Positions 1 to 9,104 of a stretch of DNA of 64,000 bases are shown here, in pieces. The notes beneath the pieces were generated by a model. The model saw nothing but the letters and a program-made list of their open reading frames with translations. It was not told the origin of the DNA and searched no databases. The translations under genes and the position numbers were made by a program. Source of the stretch: Shewanella holmiensis (lineage in GTDB: Bacteria; Pseudomonadota; Gammaproteobacteria; Enterobacterales; Shewanellaceae); contig NZ_JAMTCD010000009.1 in assembly GCF_025370255.1 (NCBI RefSeq), positions 1-64,000 on the forward strand, read 5' to 3'. How positions within the stretch are numbered: position 1 is the first letter of the stretch; each line of letters starts with the position of its first letter.

Positions 1-259
1 ATCCAAGATTGGGATTTATTTCGTTTTGAGAAGAGAAATCTTAAATGAGAAATGAGTAATCCATTTTCAGTAAAAAGGGCAGGAAGTTTTATCGCTGTAG
101 TTGCATGAGAGGCGGTAAATGCAACATTAAGCTTTAGAACCGAAGGCATTTTTATACCAACAAATTAATAGTATAAAGTATATAGTTGGGGATTCTTATT
201 TTGTCAAAGTGATAGAGATTAGTAAGAAAAATGATCTCATTGAGAAGATAACAATGTAT
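1..259. other. AT-rich non-coding DNA abutting truncated greB
   Basis: I see no convincing gene here on either strand. The stretch is AT-rich and replaces the sequence that should encode the rest of GreB. It may be the end of an inserted element or a deletion joint whose other side lies outside the window. No terminal repeat or transposase fragment could be recognised. Confidence 0.5.
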
Positions 260-433
260 TTAGTATGATGTTGTTAGGGGAACTAATTGGTAATCTGCGT
301 TCTCACTGCGATCGCCTAAACTGGCAGCCCAAGCCACTTTCTTGGTGATTTCAGGACGCTCTTCACGCCACAAAAAATTGAGTTCTTGTTGTAGTTTTTC
401 AAACCCTTCACGGGTAACAATAGCCGTTCTCAT
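260..433 (-). pseudogene. greB: Truncated greB (transcript cleavage factor GreB, N-terminal 49 residues)
   Basis: GreB rescues backtracked RNA polymerase by stimulating transcript cleavage through its N-terminal coiled coil. The reading frame starts MRTAIVTREGF and continues as typical GreB through the ENADYQ motif at about residue 49. It then runs into eight unrelated residues and a TAA stop at 260-262, giving 57 aa against about 160 for the family. The C-terminal FKBP-like domain and the rest of the coiled coil are absent, so the product should not function. In gammaproteobacteria greB commonly sits divergent from ompR-envZ, which matches the neighbours here and argues that this is the native locus after disruption. 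The start ATG at 431-433 is the family start. A functional greB elsewhere cannot be excluded. Confidence 0.8.
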
Positions 434-617
434 AATATGCTTACAATGACAATTAGAAGATAAAAAATCAATAAACTAATATATCACGAATCTTGTCTTT
501 AACAGGCACATTGTCGCGCCTCTGCTTAGTGTTATTACTGTATTGAATCACCGCTCGGTCATAGACTATTTTTTCAACTATACTTAGCCCTTCACGCGTA
601 CACATAAAAGGAATTAT

Positions 618-1313
618 ATGTACTGGTCTACGCTTCACTTTATTGATTATTATGCCCGCCACAATAACCTCGGTTTACTGCTAGTGATTATCTTATTGGG
701 CGTTGGAATCACTTGGCCATCTCATGCTAATGGTATCGAGGATGAACGAGTTGTAAATTCGCTCTTAATACAAGGTGATTGGTTGTATGAATCTGATGCT
801 CAATTGGGTTTTCTCCACATCAATCAGGATAAAAGTTACAGCCATGTGGTCATCGATCTTAACAACCCTCAAAACAGTTATCATCATTGGGGGCGTGTTA
901 CGGTAAATGACGATAAACTGTTATTTCGCCCCAGTGAAATTGCTTTTAGTCATCAAAACAGCGCAATGATTGAGCCAGACTCAGACTTAAAACCAGCACA
1001 AGACTTAAAATCAGCAGCAGATTTAGGCAAGACTGAAAACGCTTTTATCGCTGCATTATTAGCTCAAACAATTCATTACACTTTGTCCAGCAATGCACAG
1101 CAGTTAATATTATCAATTGGCCCTAACCAGAATCATCCAAGCTATCAGCTTTATCAAGCTTTTGAGCCACACCATACTTTCGGTTATTGGCCTGATGATC
1201 AGTCTGCGGATATGAGTTACCTGATCATTTTTCCCAATAATTATTATGCTCATATTTACAGTAACCTAGAACAAGTTACTGCGACAAAATTTGAGTTTGG
1301 GCAATTATTTTAA
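618..1313 (+). CDS. Hypothetical secreted or membrane-anchored protein, 231 aa
   Basis: I do not recognise a family. The start is supported by AAGGA five bases before ATG. Residues 20-38 form a hydrophobic segment followed by a plausible signal-peptidase site (SHANG), so the mature protein probably lies in the periplasm. The mature part opens with a GDWLYES stretch followed by short alternating beta-like segments (GFLHINQDKSYSHVVID, GRVTVNDDKLLF), which faintly recalls lipocalin-like folds; this is only an impression. Residues 115-135 contain a repetitive acidic stretch (DSDLKPAQDLKSAADLG). The gene lies between truncated greB and ompR on the ompR strand with 243 bases before ompR, so it is probably transcribed separately. 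Confidence 0.6.
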   Translation: MYWSTLHFIDYYARHNNLGLLLVIILLGVGITWPSHANGIEDERVVNSLLIQGDWLYESDAQLGFLHINQDKSYSHVVIDLNNPQNSYHHWGRVTVNDDKLLFRPSEIAFSHQNSAMIEPDSDLKPAQDLKSAADLGKTENAFIAALLAQTIHYTLSSNAQQLILSIGPNQNHPSYQLYQAFEPHHTFGYWPDDQSADMSYLIIFPNNYYAHIYSNLEQVTATKFEFGQLF

Positions 1314-1556
1314 CCAAAATCACTTTAGTGCAACCCAAAGAAACTTCAATTAGCTACAATAATCCCGATATTGTGGCTTTTGTTACAATTTCAGTTGTCA
1401 CATTTTACAGTCATAAAACTCAACAAAATCAGAATGTTTTAACATAAAAAAAACCGTTTAGCGCACAAAATAGCGAAACTTACTTTTTAGAGACTATTAG
1501 CCAGACGCTAAACTGGTTATATTGAGTGAAAATGCTAAAGATAAAAGGATATTTTC

Positions 1557-2282
1557 ATGGGCCAAGAAACGTCTAAAATTCTCGTTGTTGATGACGACAT
1601 GCGACTGCGTTCACTATTGGAACGTTATTTAATGGAGCAAGGTTATCAAGTACGTAGCGCGGCCAATGCCGAACAAATGGATAGACTGCTTGAACGTGAA
1701 AATTTTCATTTATTGGTATTAGATTTAATGCTTCCGGGTGAAGATGGCTTATCAATTTGTCGTCGTTTACGTCAACAAGAAAATCCTATCCCCATTGTCA
1801 TGTTAACGGCTAAAGGTGATGAGGTTGACCGCATTATCGGTCTAGAGCTGGGCGCAGACGATTATTTACCTAAACCCTTTAACCCACGTGAATTATTAGC
1901 CCGTATTAAAGCTGTTATGCGCAGGCAAACCACTGATGTACCTGGCGCTCCAGCCCAGCAAGAAGCCGTGATTGCTTTTGGTGATTTTTCACTTAACTTA
2001 GCGACCCGTGAAATGTTTCATGGTGAAGAGAGTATTGCGTTAACCAGTGGCGAATTTGCGGTGTTAAAAGTGTTGGTTTCTCACCCTCGAGAGCCATTAT
2101 CTCGCGATAAATTAATGAATTTAGCTAGGGGCCGTGATTATTCTGCACTAGAACGTTCTATCGATGTGCAAGTTTCTCGTCTGCGCCGCTTAATTGAAAA
2201 AGATGCCGCTAACCCACGTTATATTCAAACGGTATGGGGTTTAGGTTATGTGTTTGTTCCTGATGGCTCAACCCGAAAATAA
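1557..2282 (+). CDS. ompR: Response regulator OmpR
   Basis: OmpR-family transcription factor controlling osmolarity-responsive outer-membrane genes after phosphorylation by EnvZ. The receiver domain (about 7-120) has the acidic pocket VVDDD, the phospho-acceptor D56 in LVLDLMLPGEDG, and K106 in LPKPF. The C-terminal winged-helix domain (about 140-235) has the RxLRRLIE recognition segment and the closing GLGYVF motif. Length 241 aa is normal. AAGGA precedes the ATG. The envZ reading frame begins three bases after the ompR stop, so the two are one operon. The pairing with envZ next to greB matches the enterobacterial arrangement. Confidence 0.96.
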   Translation: MGQETSKILVVDDDMRLRSLLERYLMEQGYQVRSAANAEQMDRLLERENFHLLVLDLMLPGEDGLSICRRLRQQENPIPIVMLTAKGDEVDRIIGLELGADDYLPKPFNPRELLARIKAVMRRQTTDVPGAPAQQEAVIAFGDFSLNLATREMFHGEESIALTSGEFAVLKVLVSHPREPLSRDKLMNLARGRDYSALERSIDVQVSRLRRLIEKDAANPRYIQTVWGLGYVFVPDGSTRK

Positions 2283-2285
2283 CCC

Positions 2286-3620
2286 GTGCCAGTACCGGTC
2301 AAATTAACACTAAAATGGTGGCAACACCTTTTACCACGTAACGCCTTTAGTCAAACTGTGGTATTGATTGGTAGCTTGCTGCTGATCAATCAACTGGTTT
2401 CTTATTGGTCGGTTGCGGTTTATTTTATTAAACCCAGCTATGAGCAAATAAATCAGCTAATTGCACGTCAAATCAATATATTATTTGTTGATGGTGTAGA
2501 GGTTGGCCGCGAACACTTGTCGATTGTTGACGCCCTCAATGCCAAGGTACGGCACGACGGCATGACTGTTTATAACCTCAAACAAGCCCAAGAAGCAGGT
2601 TTAGACAACGCCACTTATTATGGTTTTCTGTCTGACCAAATGTCTGTGTATTTGGGTGGTGAAGCTGAAGTGCGGTTTTCTCAGGGTGAAAATCTAGATG
2701 TATGGATTAGACCGCCGCAAGCGCCATCATTATGGATAAAAGTACCGCTGACTGGCATTAATGAATCAGATTTATCGCCACTCACCTTATATTTATTAGT
2801 CATTGGTGCACTCAGTGTCGCCGGTGGCTGGCTATTTGCGCGCAAACAAAATAAACCGTTAAAACGCTTACAAAAAGCCGCCGTAACCGTCTCTAAAGGA
2901 AAATTCCCCGACCCCTTACCTTTAAGCGGATCAACTGAAATTGTAGAAGTAACTCATGCGTTTAATCAAATGGCGCAGAGCATGAAACAACTTGAACAAG
3001 ACCGCGTGCTATTAATGGCTGGCATTTCCCACGATTTACGCACCCCTTTAACTCGCATCAGGCTAGCATCTGAAATGATGGTTGAAGATGATCAATATCT
3101 TAAAGACGGTATTGTCAGTGATATTGAAGATATGGACGCCATCATTAAACAATTTATTGCTTATGTTCGCCATGATCAAGAGGCCATTAGAGAGCCCTTT
3201 CCTATCAATCAACTCATTCAAGAAATTCAGCAACAGGAAAGTAACCGGCAAGGTGAAATCGAAGTCGAGCTAACCAGTTGTCCCGACATTCCCATTCAGC
3301 ATGTTGCCATCAAACGCGTACTAAGTAACTTGGTAGAAAATGCTTTCCGCTATGGTCATGGATGGGTAAAAATAAGTTCTTTTGAGCAGGGACACTATGT
3401 TGGTTTTTGCGTTGAAGATAACGGCCCAGGAATTGACATGAATAAAGTGGATGATTTATTTCAACCATTTACCCAAGGTGACACCGCGAGAGGAAGCGTA
3501 GGCTCTGGCTTAGGATTGGCCATTATTAAACGGATTATTGATAGACATAATGGCAAAGTGAGCTTAGCCAATCGCGCGGAAGGAGGATTGATTGCACGCG
3601 TGTTATTACCCAAAAAATAG
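2286..3620 (+). CDS. envZ: Osmosensor histidine kinase EnvZ
   Basis: Inner-membrane kinase/phosphatase for OmpR. Two membrane spans (about 25-47 and 165-186) flank a periplasmic sensor of about 115 residues. HAMP follows (about 187-240), then the HisKA dimerisation helix with phospho-accepting H249 in [12 protein letters not shown]. The ATP-binding domain shows the N box ([10 protein letters not shown]), G1 (DNGPGID) and G2 (GSGLGLAI). The start is GTG, three bases after the ompR stop, without a strong ribosome site, which suggests translational coupling. Length 444 aa is typical. Confidence 0.95.
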   Translation: MPVPVKLTLKWWQHLLPRNAFSQTVVLIGSLLLINQLVSYWSVAVYFIKPSYEQINQLIARQINILFVDGVEVGREHLSIVDALNAKVRHDGMTVYNLKQAQEAGLDNATYYGFLSDQMSVYLGGEAEVRFSQGENLDVWIRPPQAPSLWIKVPLTGINESDLSPLTLYLLVIGALSVAGGWLFARKQNKPLKRLQKAAVTVSKGKFPDPLPLSGSTEIVEVTHAFNQMAQSMKQLEQDRVLLMAGISHDLRTPLTRIRLASEMMVEDDQYLKDGIVSDIEDMDAIIKQFIAYVRHDQEAIREPFPINQLIQEIQQQESNRQGEIEVELTSCPDIPIQHVAIKRVLSNLVENAFRYGHGWVKISSFEQGHYVGFCVEDNGPGIDMNKVDDLFQPFTQGDTARGSVGSGLGLAIIKRIIDRHNGKVSLANRAEGGLIARVLLPKK

Positions 3621-3720
3621 GCTAACTAAACAAGCAAATTAAACACTGCTCAAACACAGTGATAGCGGGTATCCCCCATCTAATTAAGCCTATTCATTAT
3701 GCTGAATAAAAATCTAAATA

Positions 3721-3751
3721 TATAAATGGACGCTAAATGTGTCCATTTATA
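3721..3751. terminator. Bidirectional hairpin terminator between envZ and hmp
   Basis: Eleven-base perfect inverted repeat TATAAATGGAC / GTCCATTTATA with a nine-base loop. It lies between two convergent genes and is AT-rich on both flanks, as expected of a shared terminator. Confidence 0.65.
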
Positions 3752-3775
3752 TTCAAAATAGTTATATAGCCACGA

Positions 3776-4969
3776 TTACAGTGCTGAATGAGGTCCAAAC
3801 ACTTCATAATGCAACTGGCTTTCAGGTACATTCAACGCCAATAATTGCTGTTTAACCACTTTCATAAACCCAAGTGGCCCACAGAAATAATAATGTGCAT
3901 TCGGTAATATCCACTGTGCAATTTTTGCCAGCTCAATCGTACCTTCAAAATCATAATCTTCAGCAGGTAAATCTGTCGCTAATGGCTTGCGATACCAAAC
4001 AAATCGGGTTAAATCAGTATTCTCTACTACTTGGTTGGCTACACACGCTTTAAAAGCATGTTGCTGGCCATCTTCACAGGCATGCACCCAGGTGATTTGG
4101 CTGTTATGTGAATCTGACAGCAACTGATTCAGCATACTCTTCATTGGCGTTAATCCTACTCCCGCAGATATCAACACCACAGGCGTATCATTGGCAGCTG
4201 TTAGTGCAAAATCACCCGCTGGCGCGACAACATCAATCACATCGCCCTCTTGATAATAGTCATGCAACAAAGTAGATACTTTACCGTTGGACTCGCGCTT
4301 AACACTGATGCGATATGAGCAACCATTCGGTGCATCCGAAAGCGAATATTGACGAATTTCTTGGTTTCCCAACTGGCTGTTATTAATTGAAACACTGAGA
4401 TATTGTCCAGGGATAAACTCAACAACGGGCATACCATCTTCAGGCACAAGTAAGAATGAGGTGATAACTGAAGACTCAGCTTGTTTTGCTTTAATAACGA
4501 AACGACGAGTGCCTTGCCAGCCGCCCTTTTTGGCAGCTGTTTGCTGATATAACTGCGCCTCACGATTAATAAAAATATCAGCAAGAAAACCGTAAGCCTT
4601 ACCCCACGCCGTTAACACTTCTTCAGTCACCGCATCGCCACCTAACTCTTTTAAGCTTGCTAACAAGTGACCACCGACGATTGCATATTGCTCTGGCTTA
4701 ATTAAAAAACCGGTGTGCTTATGGGCAATACGTTCGACCGCTGAACTTAAGGCTTCCAGATTATCAATATTTTTAGCGTAGGCAGCTACAGCATTGAATA
4801 AGGCAACAGGCTGCCCTCCTGTGTGCTGATGCGCTAAGTTAAACACATCTTTTAATTCAGGATTATGGGTAAACATACGTTGGTAAAAGTGTTGCGTTAA
4901 GGCTGGGCCAGCAGACTCTAATAATGGAATAGTGCTTTTAACAATCTCTTTTGTATGTTGATCTAACAT
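3776..4969 (-). CDS. hmp: Flavohemoprotein Hmp, nitric oxide dioxygenase
   Basis: Cytoplasmic enzyme that oxidises NO to nitrate with O2 and NAD(P)H. The globin domain (1-140) carries proximal heme ligand H85 in AHKHTGF and distal-pocket Y29 and Q53. The FAD domain (about 150-260) has RQYSLS, the usual FAD-binding RxYS motif. The NAD domain (about 265-397) has GVGLTPM and the YFCGPLGFM motif. The longest frame would start with TTG at 4973-4975, but AGAGG sits six bases before the ATG at 4967-4969, so the latter is chosen (397 aa). A near-consensus NsrR operator and a perfect FNR box lie upstream. Confidence 0.96.
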   Translation of the reverse strand: MLDQHTKEIVKSTIPLLESAGPALTQHFYQRMFTHNPELKDVFNLAHQHTGGQPVALFNAVAAYAKNIDNLEALSSAVERIAHKHTGFLIKPEQYAIVGGHLLASLKELGGDAVTEEVLTAWGKAYGFLADIFINREAQLYQQTAAKKGGWQGTRRFVIKAKQAESSVITSFLLVPEDGMPVVEFIPGQYLSVSINNSQLGNQEIRQYSLSDAPNGCSYRISVKRESNGKVSTLLHDYYQEGDVIDVVAPAGDFALTAANDTPVVLISAGVGLTPMKSMLNQLLSDSHNSQITWVHACEDGQQHAFKACVANQVVENTDLTRFVWYRKPLATDLPAEDYDFEGTIELAKIAQWILPNAHYYFCGPLGFMKVVKQQLLALNVPESQLHYEVFGPHSAL

Positions 4970-4983
4970 AAACAACCTCTAAT

Positions 4984-5000
4984 ATGTATTATAAATGCAT
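4984..5000 (-). promoter_or_regulatory. NsrR operator upstream of hmp
   Basis: ATGTATTA-T-AAATGCAT matches the gammaproteobacterial NsrR 8-1-8 palindrome (ATGyATTT-n-AAATrCAT) with one mismatch. It lies 15 bases upstream of the hmp start codon. NsrR is an Fe-S repressor that leaves DNA on exposure to NO; hmp is its classic target. Confidence 0.8.
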
Positions 5001-5025
5001 GTTTACGCGCATACTAAACATCTAT

Positions 5026-5039
5026 TTGATTTAGATCAA
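5026..5039 (-). promoter_or_regulatory. FNR/EtrA-type box upstream of hmp
   Basis: TTGAT-TTAG-ATCAA is a perfect match to the FNR consensus TTGATNNNNATCAA. It is centred about 63 bases upstream of the hmp start. It could bind FNR/EtrA, CRP less well, or a DNR-type regulator; the direction of the effect cannot be told from sequence. Confidence 0.75.
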
Positions 5040-5106
5040 TTATTTTTGGATTAACATTGTTTCAGGTTCACCCAATATACATTGCTATACCGGCCGTTAA
5101 AATAAA

Positions 5107-5140
5107 AAAGCACGCCATCAATGTCATGATGGCGTGCTTT
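5107..5140 (-). terminator. Intrinsic terminator of the peroxiredoxin gene
   Basis: Fourteen-base stem (AAAGCACGCCATCA and its complement) with a six-base loop, followed on the minus strand by a T-rich run. It starts 45 bases after the peroxiredoxin stop and insulates that gene from the hmp promoter. Confidence 0.85.
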
Positions 5141-5184
5141 GTTATTTTTAGCTTATCACCACTTCAAAGTGATGAAAGAAAACC

Positions 5185-5658
5185 TTATAGGGCAGCTAAT
5201 ACCGCTTCAGCAGTACTGACTTCAAATGCTTTTGGCGCTTCAACATTTAATACTGTCACCACGCCATTATCGACAACCATCGCATAGCGCTGTGAACGAA
5301 CACCACCAAAACCTGCGGTATCCATCTCTAAGCCTAGCGCTTTAGTAAAACTAGCATCGCCGTCTGCAAGCATCATTAATTCTGATGCATTTTGCGCTTC
5401 GCCCCAGGCTTTCATCACGAATGCATCGTTAACCGACACGCAAGCAATAAAATCAACGCCCTTGGCTTTAAGCTGATCAGCTAATACCACAAAACCTGGC
5501 AAATGCGCTTCTGAGCATGTTGGTGTAAATGCACCTGGTACAGCAAACAGTACCGCTTTTTTATCCGCAAATAACTCAGCAACATTGTGATTTACCATAC
5601 CGTCTTTGGTTAACTGGCCTAAAGTGCCTGCAGGTAAAGCTTGTCCTTGTGCGATCAT
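5185..5658 (-). CDS. Peroxiredoxin, Prx5/AhpC-TSA-like redoxin
   Basis: Thiol peroxidase that reduces hydrogen peroxide and organic peroxides, probably with glutaredoxin or thioredoxin as donor. The peroxidatic cysteine is C48 in PGAFTPTCSEAHLPG, the signature of the Prx5 class. The rest (FIACVSVNDAFVMKAWG, GGVRSQRYAMVVDNG) follows the family. The longest frame begins at 5757, but AAGGA seven bases before the ATG at 5656-5658 and the family length (157 aa) decide the start. The gene stands alone with its own terminator. Confidence 0.93.
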   Translation of the reverse strand: MIAQGQALPAGTLGQLTKDGMVNHNVAELFADKKAVLFAVPGAFTPTCSEAHLPGFVVLADQLKAKGVDFIACVSVNDAFVMKAWGEAQNASELMMLADGDASFTKALGLEMDTAGFGGVRSQRYAMVVDNGVVTVLNVEAPKAFEVSTAEAVLAAL

Positions 5659-5877
5659 ATTTAAATCCTTAACAGTGTTATGAAGCCTGAATATTGCAAC
5701 CTTCAGCTGCAAATAATATCTAGGCAGAAAATATCGATATTGTACGCGGGCTAGCATAAATTAGCCCAAACTAATTCACCACAATTTAGCTTAACAGATA
5801 AGATAAATCAGCATCATTTTAAAACCGCTGCACTTAACAGCCTATCAAGGGTTTGCTGGACAATTGCAAGTCAATTC

Positions 5878-5937
5878 AACGCAGTTAGTGGTGCAAAGAA
5901 CTGTTTGATATGCATTTATTACCCCGAGCTGAGGTTA
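5878..5937. repeat. Diverged copy of the dispersed 76-bp intergenic repeat
   Basis: Sixty bases from AACGCAGTTAG to CTGAGGTTA align without gaps to the repeat at 20170-20229. Both ends (AACGCAGTTAG; CCGAGCTGAGGTTA) are conserved and the centre is diverged. It lies between the peroxiredoxin gene and the sensor-kinase stop codon, downstream of the six-gene operon. Confidence 0.65.
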
Positions 5938-6010
5938 TACCGTGTAAGTGCCAAGAGGCGGTACTTAACCACTGCACTTAAGCTGGCGCATTGTTTAGCG
6001 GGTCACTGCG

Positions 6011-7471
6011 TTACTCACTGCTTATCGCCTTAGGCGTAATAGGTAAACTGACTGTCACGCTCAATCCGTTTGGCAGGTTTGGCTTAAGATGAATTTCACC
6101 ACCGTGCAGGCCAACAATATGCTGACAAATGGATAAACCTAATCCAGCACCTTGGCTTTCATTTTCATCTACACGATAAAAACGCTCCTTGGCGCGGGCA
6201 ATTTGGATATCTGTCATGCCTTTACCATTATCAACAAAGCGCAGCACGATTTGACCATTAACCTCAGCGGCATCAATACAGATAATCGATTCTTTTGGGC
6301 TGTATTTACAGGCATTTTCAATTAAGTTTTTACACACTAATACCATATAAAAAGGGTCGACATTCACCTTCACATCATCTGCGATATCTATCTGCCACTC
6401 ATAGTCGGTAATTATCGTAATCAATTGATTTATTGAATTTTCAATCAGCTCACTCACCCGAGTAGGGGCTAAGTTCAAGGCATTTAATGCGTCAACTCTA
6501 GACAACAATAGCAACTGTTCAACCATATGACTCATGCGCTCAACCCCCTGTTCAATCGCATTTAAATGAATATGAGCATCATGTAATTGTGGCGCTAATG
6601 ATTCTGACACTTCATTAAGTACTTCTTGCAGGCCATCATGGTGAAGTTTCACGATAGCTAAAGGGGTTTTTAGCTCGTGCGCCGCATCGGCACTAAAGCG
6701 CCTTTCACGCTGCATTGCTTGTGAAATCCGCGATAAATAATCATTTATCGCATGCTGAACGGGCACTAACTCACTGGGGAGTTCAAGGTGTAAAGAGGAT
6801 AAGTCTTGCGGCGATCGACTCAGCAAACGGGTTTCTAAGGCTTTAACCGGTTTAAACAAATAGTAGGTGATCAACAGCAAAATTAATAACACTATGGGGG
6901 TCACTATTAAGGGTACCGCCCAGGCATTAGACATCATTTGTTCAAGTAACTCTTTGCGTACATCTTCAGTTTGAGCAGTAACAATCCACACTTCATGTGC
7001 CTGTGAATAATAACTAAACACATGCCACGACACATCATCAATATTGCGCAGCTCATACCCCTGAGTAAACGAGGTTAAGGGTTTCTCACCTGAACTGTCT
7101 GAATAAACTAATAAATCTCCCATCGCATTTAATAACTGAAACGACAATTTATGTTCATACATTAAATTCATCGCGGTAGATTTTTCGGCAAATGTTTCAA
7201 TATCAGTAGTTTGAACATGTAGTTTAATCGGTTGTAGGGCGAGTTGTTCAACCTTACTTTGCGTAAATTGATTGACGTAAAATAACTCAAGCACTTTGGC
7301 TGTTTGAAGCATCTGTGCATCAAACAACTCTTCAATTTGCTCTCTGGCATCTTCACGACTTAAGGCGTTGGTGATCACCACTGTGATAATCATCGCTATT
7401 GTGATTAAGACACTCATCAACATGCGTAATGAATAAATTGGTCGCAGTTTTTGTCGCAACACGGTAAGCAT
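6011..7471 (-). CDS. Sensor histidine kinase, QseC/PmrB-like
   Basis: Inner-membrane kinase paired with the preceding regulator. Spans at about 17-36 and 185-206 bracket a periplasmic sensor of about 150 residues. HisKA has phospho-accepting H265 in ADAAHELKTPL, followed by the N box (NLIENACKYS), G1 (DNGKGM) and G2 (GAGLGLSI). The start ATG shares one base with the regulator's stop (TAATG), which gives translational coupling. It is the last gene of a six-gene leftward operon with ApbE and DUF3570, so the signal it reads probably concerns that redox module; the ligand is unknown. Confidence 0.92.
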   Translation of the reverse strand: MLTVLRQKLRPIYSLRMLMSVLITIAMIITVVITNALSREDAREQIEELFDAQMLQTAKVLELFYVNQFTQSKVEQLALQPIKLHVQTTDIETFAEKSTAMNLMYEHKLSFQLLNAMGDLLVYSDSSGEKPLTSFTQGYELRNIDDVSWHVFSYYSQAHEVWIVTAQTEDVRKELLEQMMSNAWAVPLIVTPIVLLILLLITYYLFKPVKALETRLLSRSPQDLSSLHLELPSELVPVQHAINDYLSRISQAMQRERRFSADAAHELKTPLAIVKLHHDGLQEVLNEVSESLAPQLHDAHIHLNAIEQGVERMSHMVEQLLLLSRVDALNALNLAPTRVSELIENSINQLITIITDYEWQIDIADDVKVNVDPFYMVLVCKNLIENACKYSPKESIICIDAAEVNGQIVLRFVDNGKGMTDIQIARAKERFYRVDENESQGAGLGLSICQHIVGLHGGEIHLKPNLPNGLSVTVSLPITPKAISSE

Positions 7472-8130
7472 TAGACAACCTCAACCAAAGTGTAACCAAT
7501 GCCACGCACGGTTTTGATTAACTCATTGGCCATTTTTTTACGTAAATGATGAATATGCACCTCAATAGAGTTACTGCCAACTTCATCCCAGCCATAGGTT
7601 AATTGTTCAAGTTGACTTCGGGTTAATACTCGTCCAGCAGATTGGGCAAACTCAAGCAGCAATTGGTATTCTCGCCTTGAAAGCTGCACCAGTTCACCCC
7701 TAAAAAGCACTTCGCATTTTGAAAAGTCGATGTTTAACGCACCATAAGAAAATTGATTGTGATCTAATCCATATTGTCTTCTGACTATTGCACGCAGTCT
7801 TGCCGCCAGCTCGCGCACATCAAAAGGCTTGCTCAGGTAGTCATCTGCGCCCATATCTAAACATGCAAGGCGAGTATCGAAATCGGTGTTAGCCGTCAGC
7901 ACGATTGTCGGCACTGAAATGCCTTTTTTCCGCCACTGTTTAAGCAAATCGGCACCGTTACCGTCAGGTAAGCCTAGGTCGAGAATAATTGCACTAAAAT
8001 CTTCATAATCTAGTGCATTCAATGCCTGTTGATAGCTAGAAAGATGATCAACTTGCATGCCTAATTTGGTTAAACTGAGGTACACGCCCTGCGCCAATAA
8101 TGCATTATCTTCAACCAGTAATACCCGCAT
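7471..8130 (-). CDS. Response regulator, QseB/PmrA-like (OmpR family)
   Basis: Receiver domain (about 1-115) with phospho-acceptor D51 in IILDLGLPDGNG and the KPFDVREL motif. The winged-helix domain (about 125-218) has SNSIEVHIHHLRKK and RGIGYTL, characteristic of the QseB/PmrA branch. Regulators of that branch often bind CTTAAG-type direct repeats, and such a site heads this operon at 11218-11234, which suggests autoregulation of all six genes. The gene lies 24 bases after apbE and overlaps the kinase by one base. Confidence 0.93.
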   Translation of the reverse strand: MRVLLVEDNALLAQGVYLSLTKLGMQVDHLSSYQQALNALDYEDFSAIILDLGLPDGNGADLLKQWRKKGISVPTIVLTANTDFDTRLACLDMGADDYLSKPFDVRELAARLRAIVRRQYGLDHNQFSYGALNIDFSKCEVLFRGELVQLSRREYQLLLEFAQSAGRVLTRSQLEQLTYGWDEVGSNSIEVHIHHLRKKMANELIKTVRGIGYTLVEVV

Positions 8131-8154
8131 GTTAATTTCGCCTTACGTTTTAAA

Positions 8155-9090
8155 CTATCTGAATAATTTAAAGTTTACTGATTGTTGTTGCAGAAAAAGC
8201 TCAGCATCTTTACCCTGCAGCATCGCCATTGTTGCTAACATTCCCGCAGTGACGCAATTAGGTCCCAACACAGTGACAGACCTAGGTGCATCAAGCACGG
8301 GATAACCTGTGCTTGGATTAATAATATGCCCATAACGACGCCCATTCACCTCGATGAATCGTCGCGTATCGCCACTGGTTGCTAAAGCCCCCTGATGGAC
8401 ACTTAATAATGCTGCGGCATTATCTAATGCCTCGGGATTCTCAATCCCTATTTGCCATGGCTCACCGACTTTAGGGACTAAACAGCTAATATCACCGCCA
8501 AAGTTAACTAATACTGAAATACTAGGCCATTTTTCAGCGAGTAAATAAGCCACTCTATCGACAGCATATTCTTTACCTATGCCGCCAAAATCAAGATTCA
8601 TTTGCGCTGGCATAGTGATCTGCTGTTCATCAAACTTCACCGCTGCAAAGTTTACCTGTTCTTTTGCCAGCATAATATCAGCATCGGCGGGCACTTTAGC
8701 GCCGGCATCAAAGCGCCATAAACGCATTAATGGACCCGCACTTATGTCAAAGTCGCCATCACTTAACAAATAACACTGCTGTGAAAATCTTAGTAGTTGC
8801 AGGGTTTCTGCATCAATTTGAGTAACTGCGCCTTGGGCATTATTGATCTGCCACAGCGGATTACCATCAATAAAGCGACTGTATTTTTGTTCGATGCGTT
8901 TAGCTTCTTTATAGGCAATCTCTAACATTGCTTTTGCAATGGCTTGGTCATTGGTCGCTATCAGTAGTTCACACGGACTTGCCATCGCACGAAAGCAAGC
9001 TAAAAAGCCCCAACTCCGAGCTTGTAAAGTCGGCGTTGAGGCATTATTTAGCACATTTGATGAACGCATTCGTGGATATTCTCTGCTCAC
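8155..9090 (-). CDS. apbE: ApbE-family FAD:protein FMN transferase
   Basis: ApbE proteins attach FMN from FAD covalently to Ser/Thr in Dxx[ST]GA[ST] motifs of extracytoplasmic redox proteins. Family blocks seen in order: SRFIDGNPLWQIN, DGDFDISAGPLMRLW, LDFGGIGKEYAVD, VNFGGDI, ATSGDTRRF, GHIINPSTGYPV. The closing block reads TAGMLATMAML where many ApbEs have ADALATA, so the usual metal-coordinating Asp is Gly. No signal peptide or lipobox is visible, unlike many periplasmic ApbEs. The start is uncertain: GTG at 9088-9090 (311 aa) or ATG at 9067-9069. It lies 14 bases after the DUF3570 gene, whose product has a matching target motif. Confidence 0.88.
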   Translation of the reverse strand: MSREYPRMRSSNVLNNASTPTLQARSWGFLACFRAMASPCELLIATNDQAIAKAMLEIAYKEAKRIEQKYSRFIDGNPLWQINNAQGAVTQIDAETLQLLRFSQQCYLLSDGDFDISAGPLMRLWRFDAGAKVPADADIMLAKEQVNFAAVKFDEQQITMPAQMNLDFGGIGKEYAVDRVAYLLAEKWPSISVLVNFGGDISCLVPKVGEPWQIGIENPEALDNAAALLSVHQGALATSGDTRRFIEVNGRRYGHIINPSTGYPVLDAPRSVTVLGPNCVTAGMLATMAMLQGKDAELFLQQQSVNFKLFR

Positions 9091-9104
9091 TTAAAGTGTT
9101 CATC

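Noticed and set aside
468..662. Minus-strand frame of 64 codons between greB remnant and the secreted protein
   Set aside because: It overlaps the well-supported start of the gene at 618 (AAGGA before ATG), has no ribosome site and no family resemblance.
5057..5287. Plus-strand 76-codon frame near the peroxiredoxin gene
   Set aside because: It crosses the terminator hairpin and is antisense to the peroxiredoxin C-terminus.
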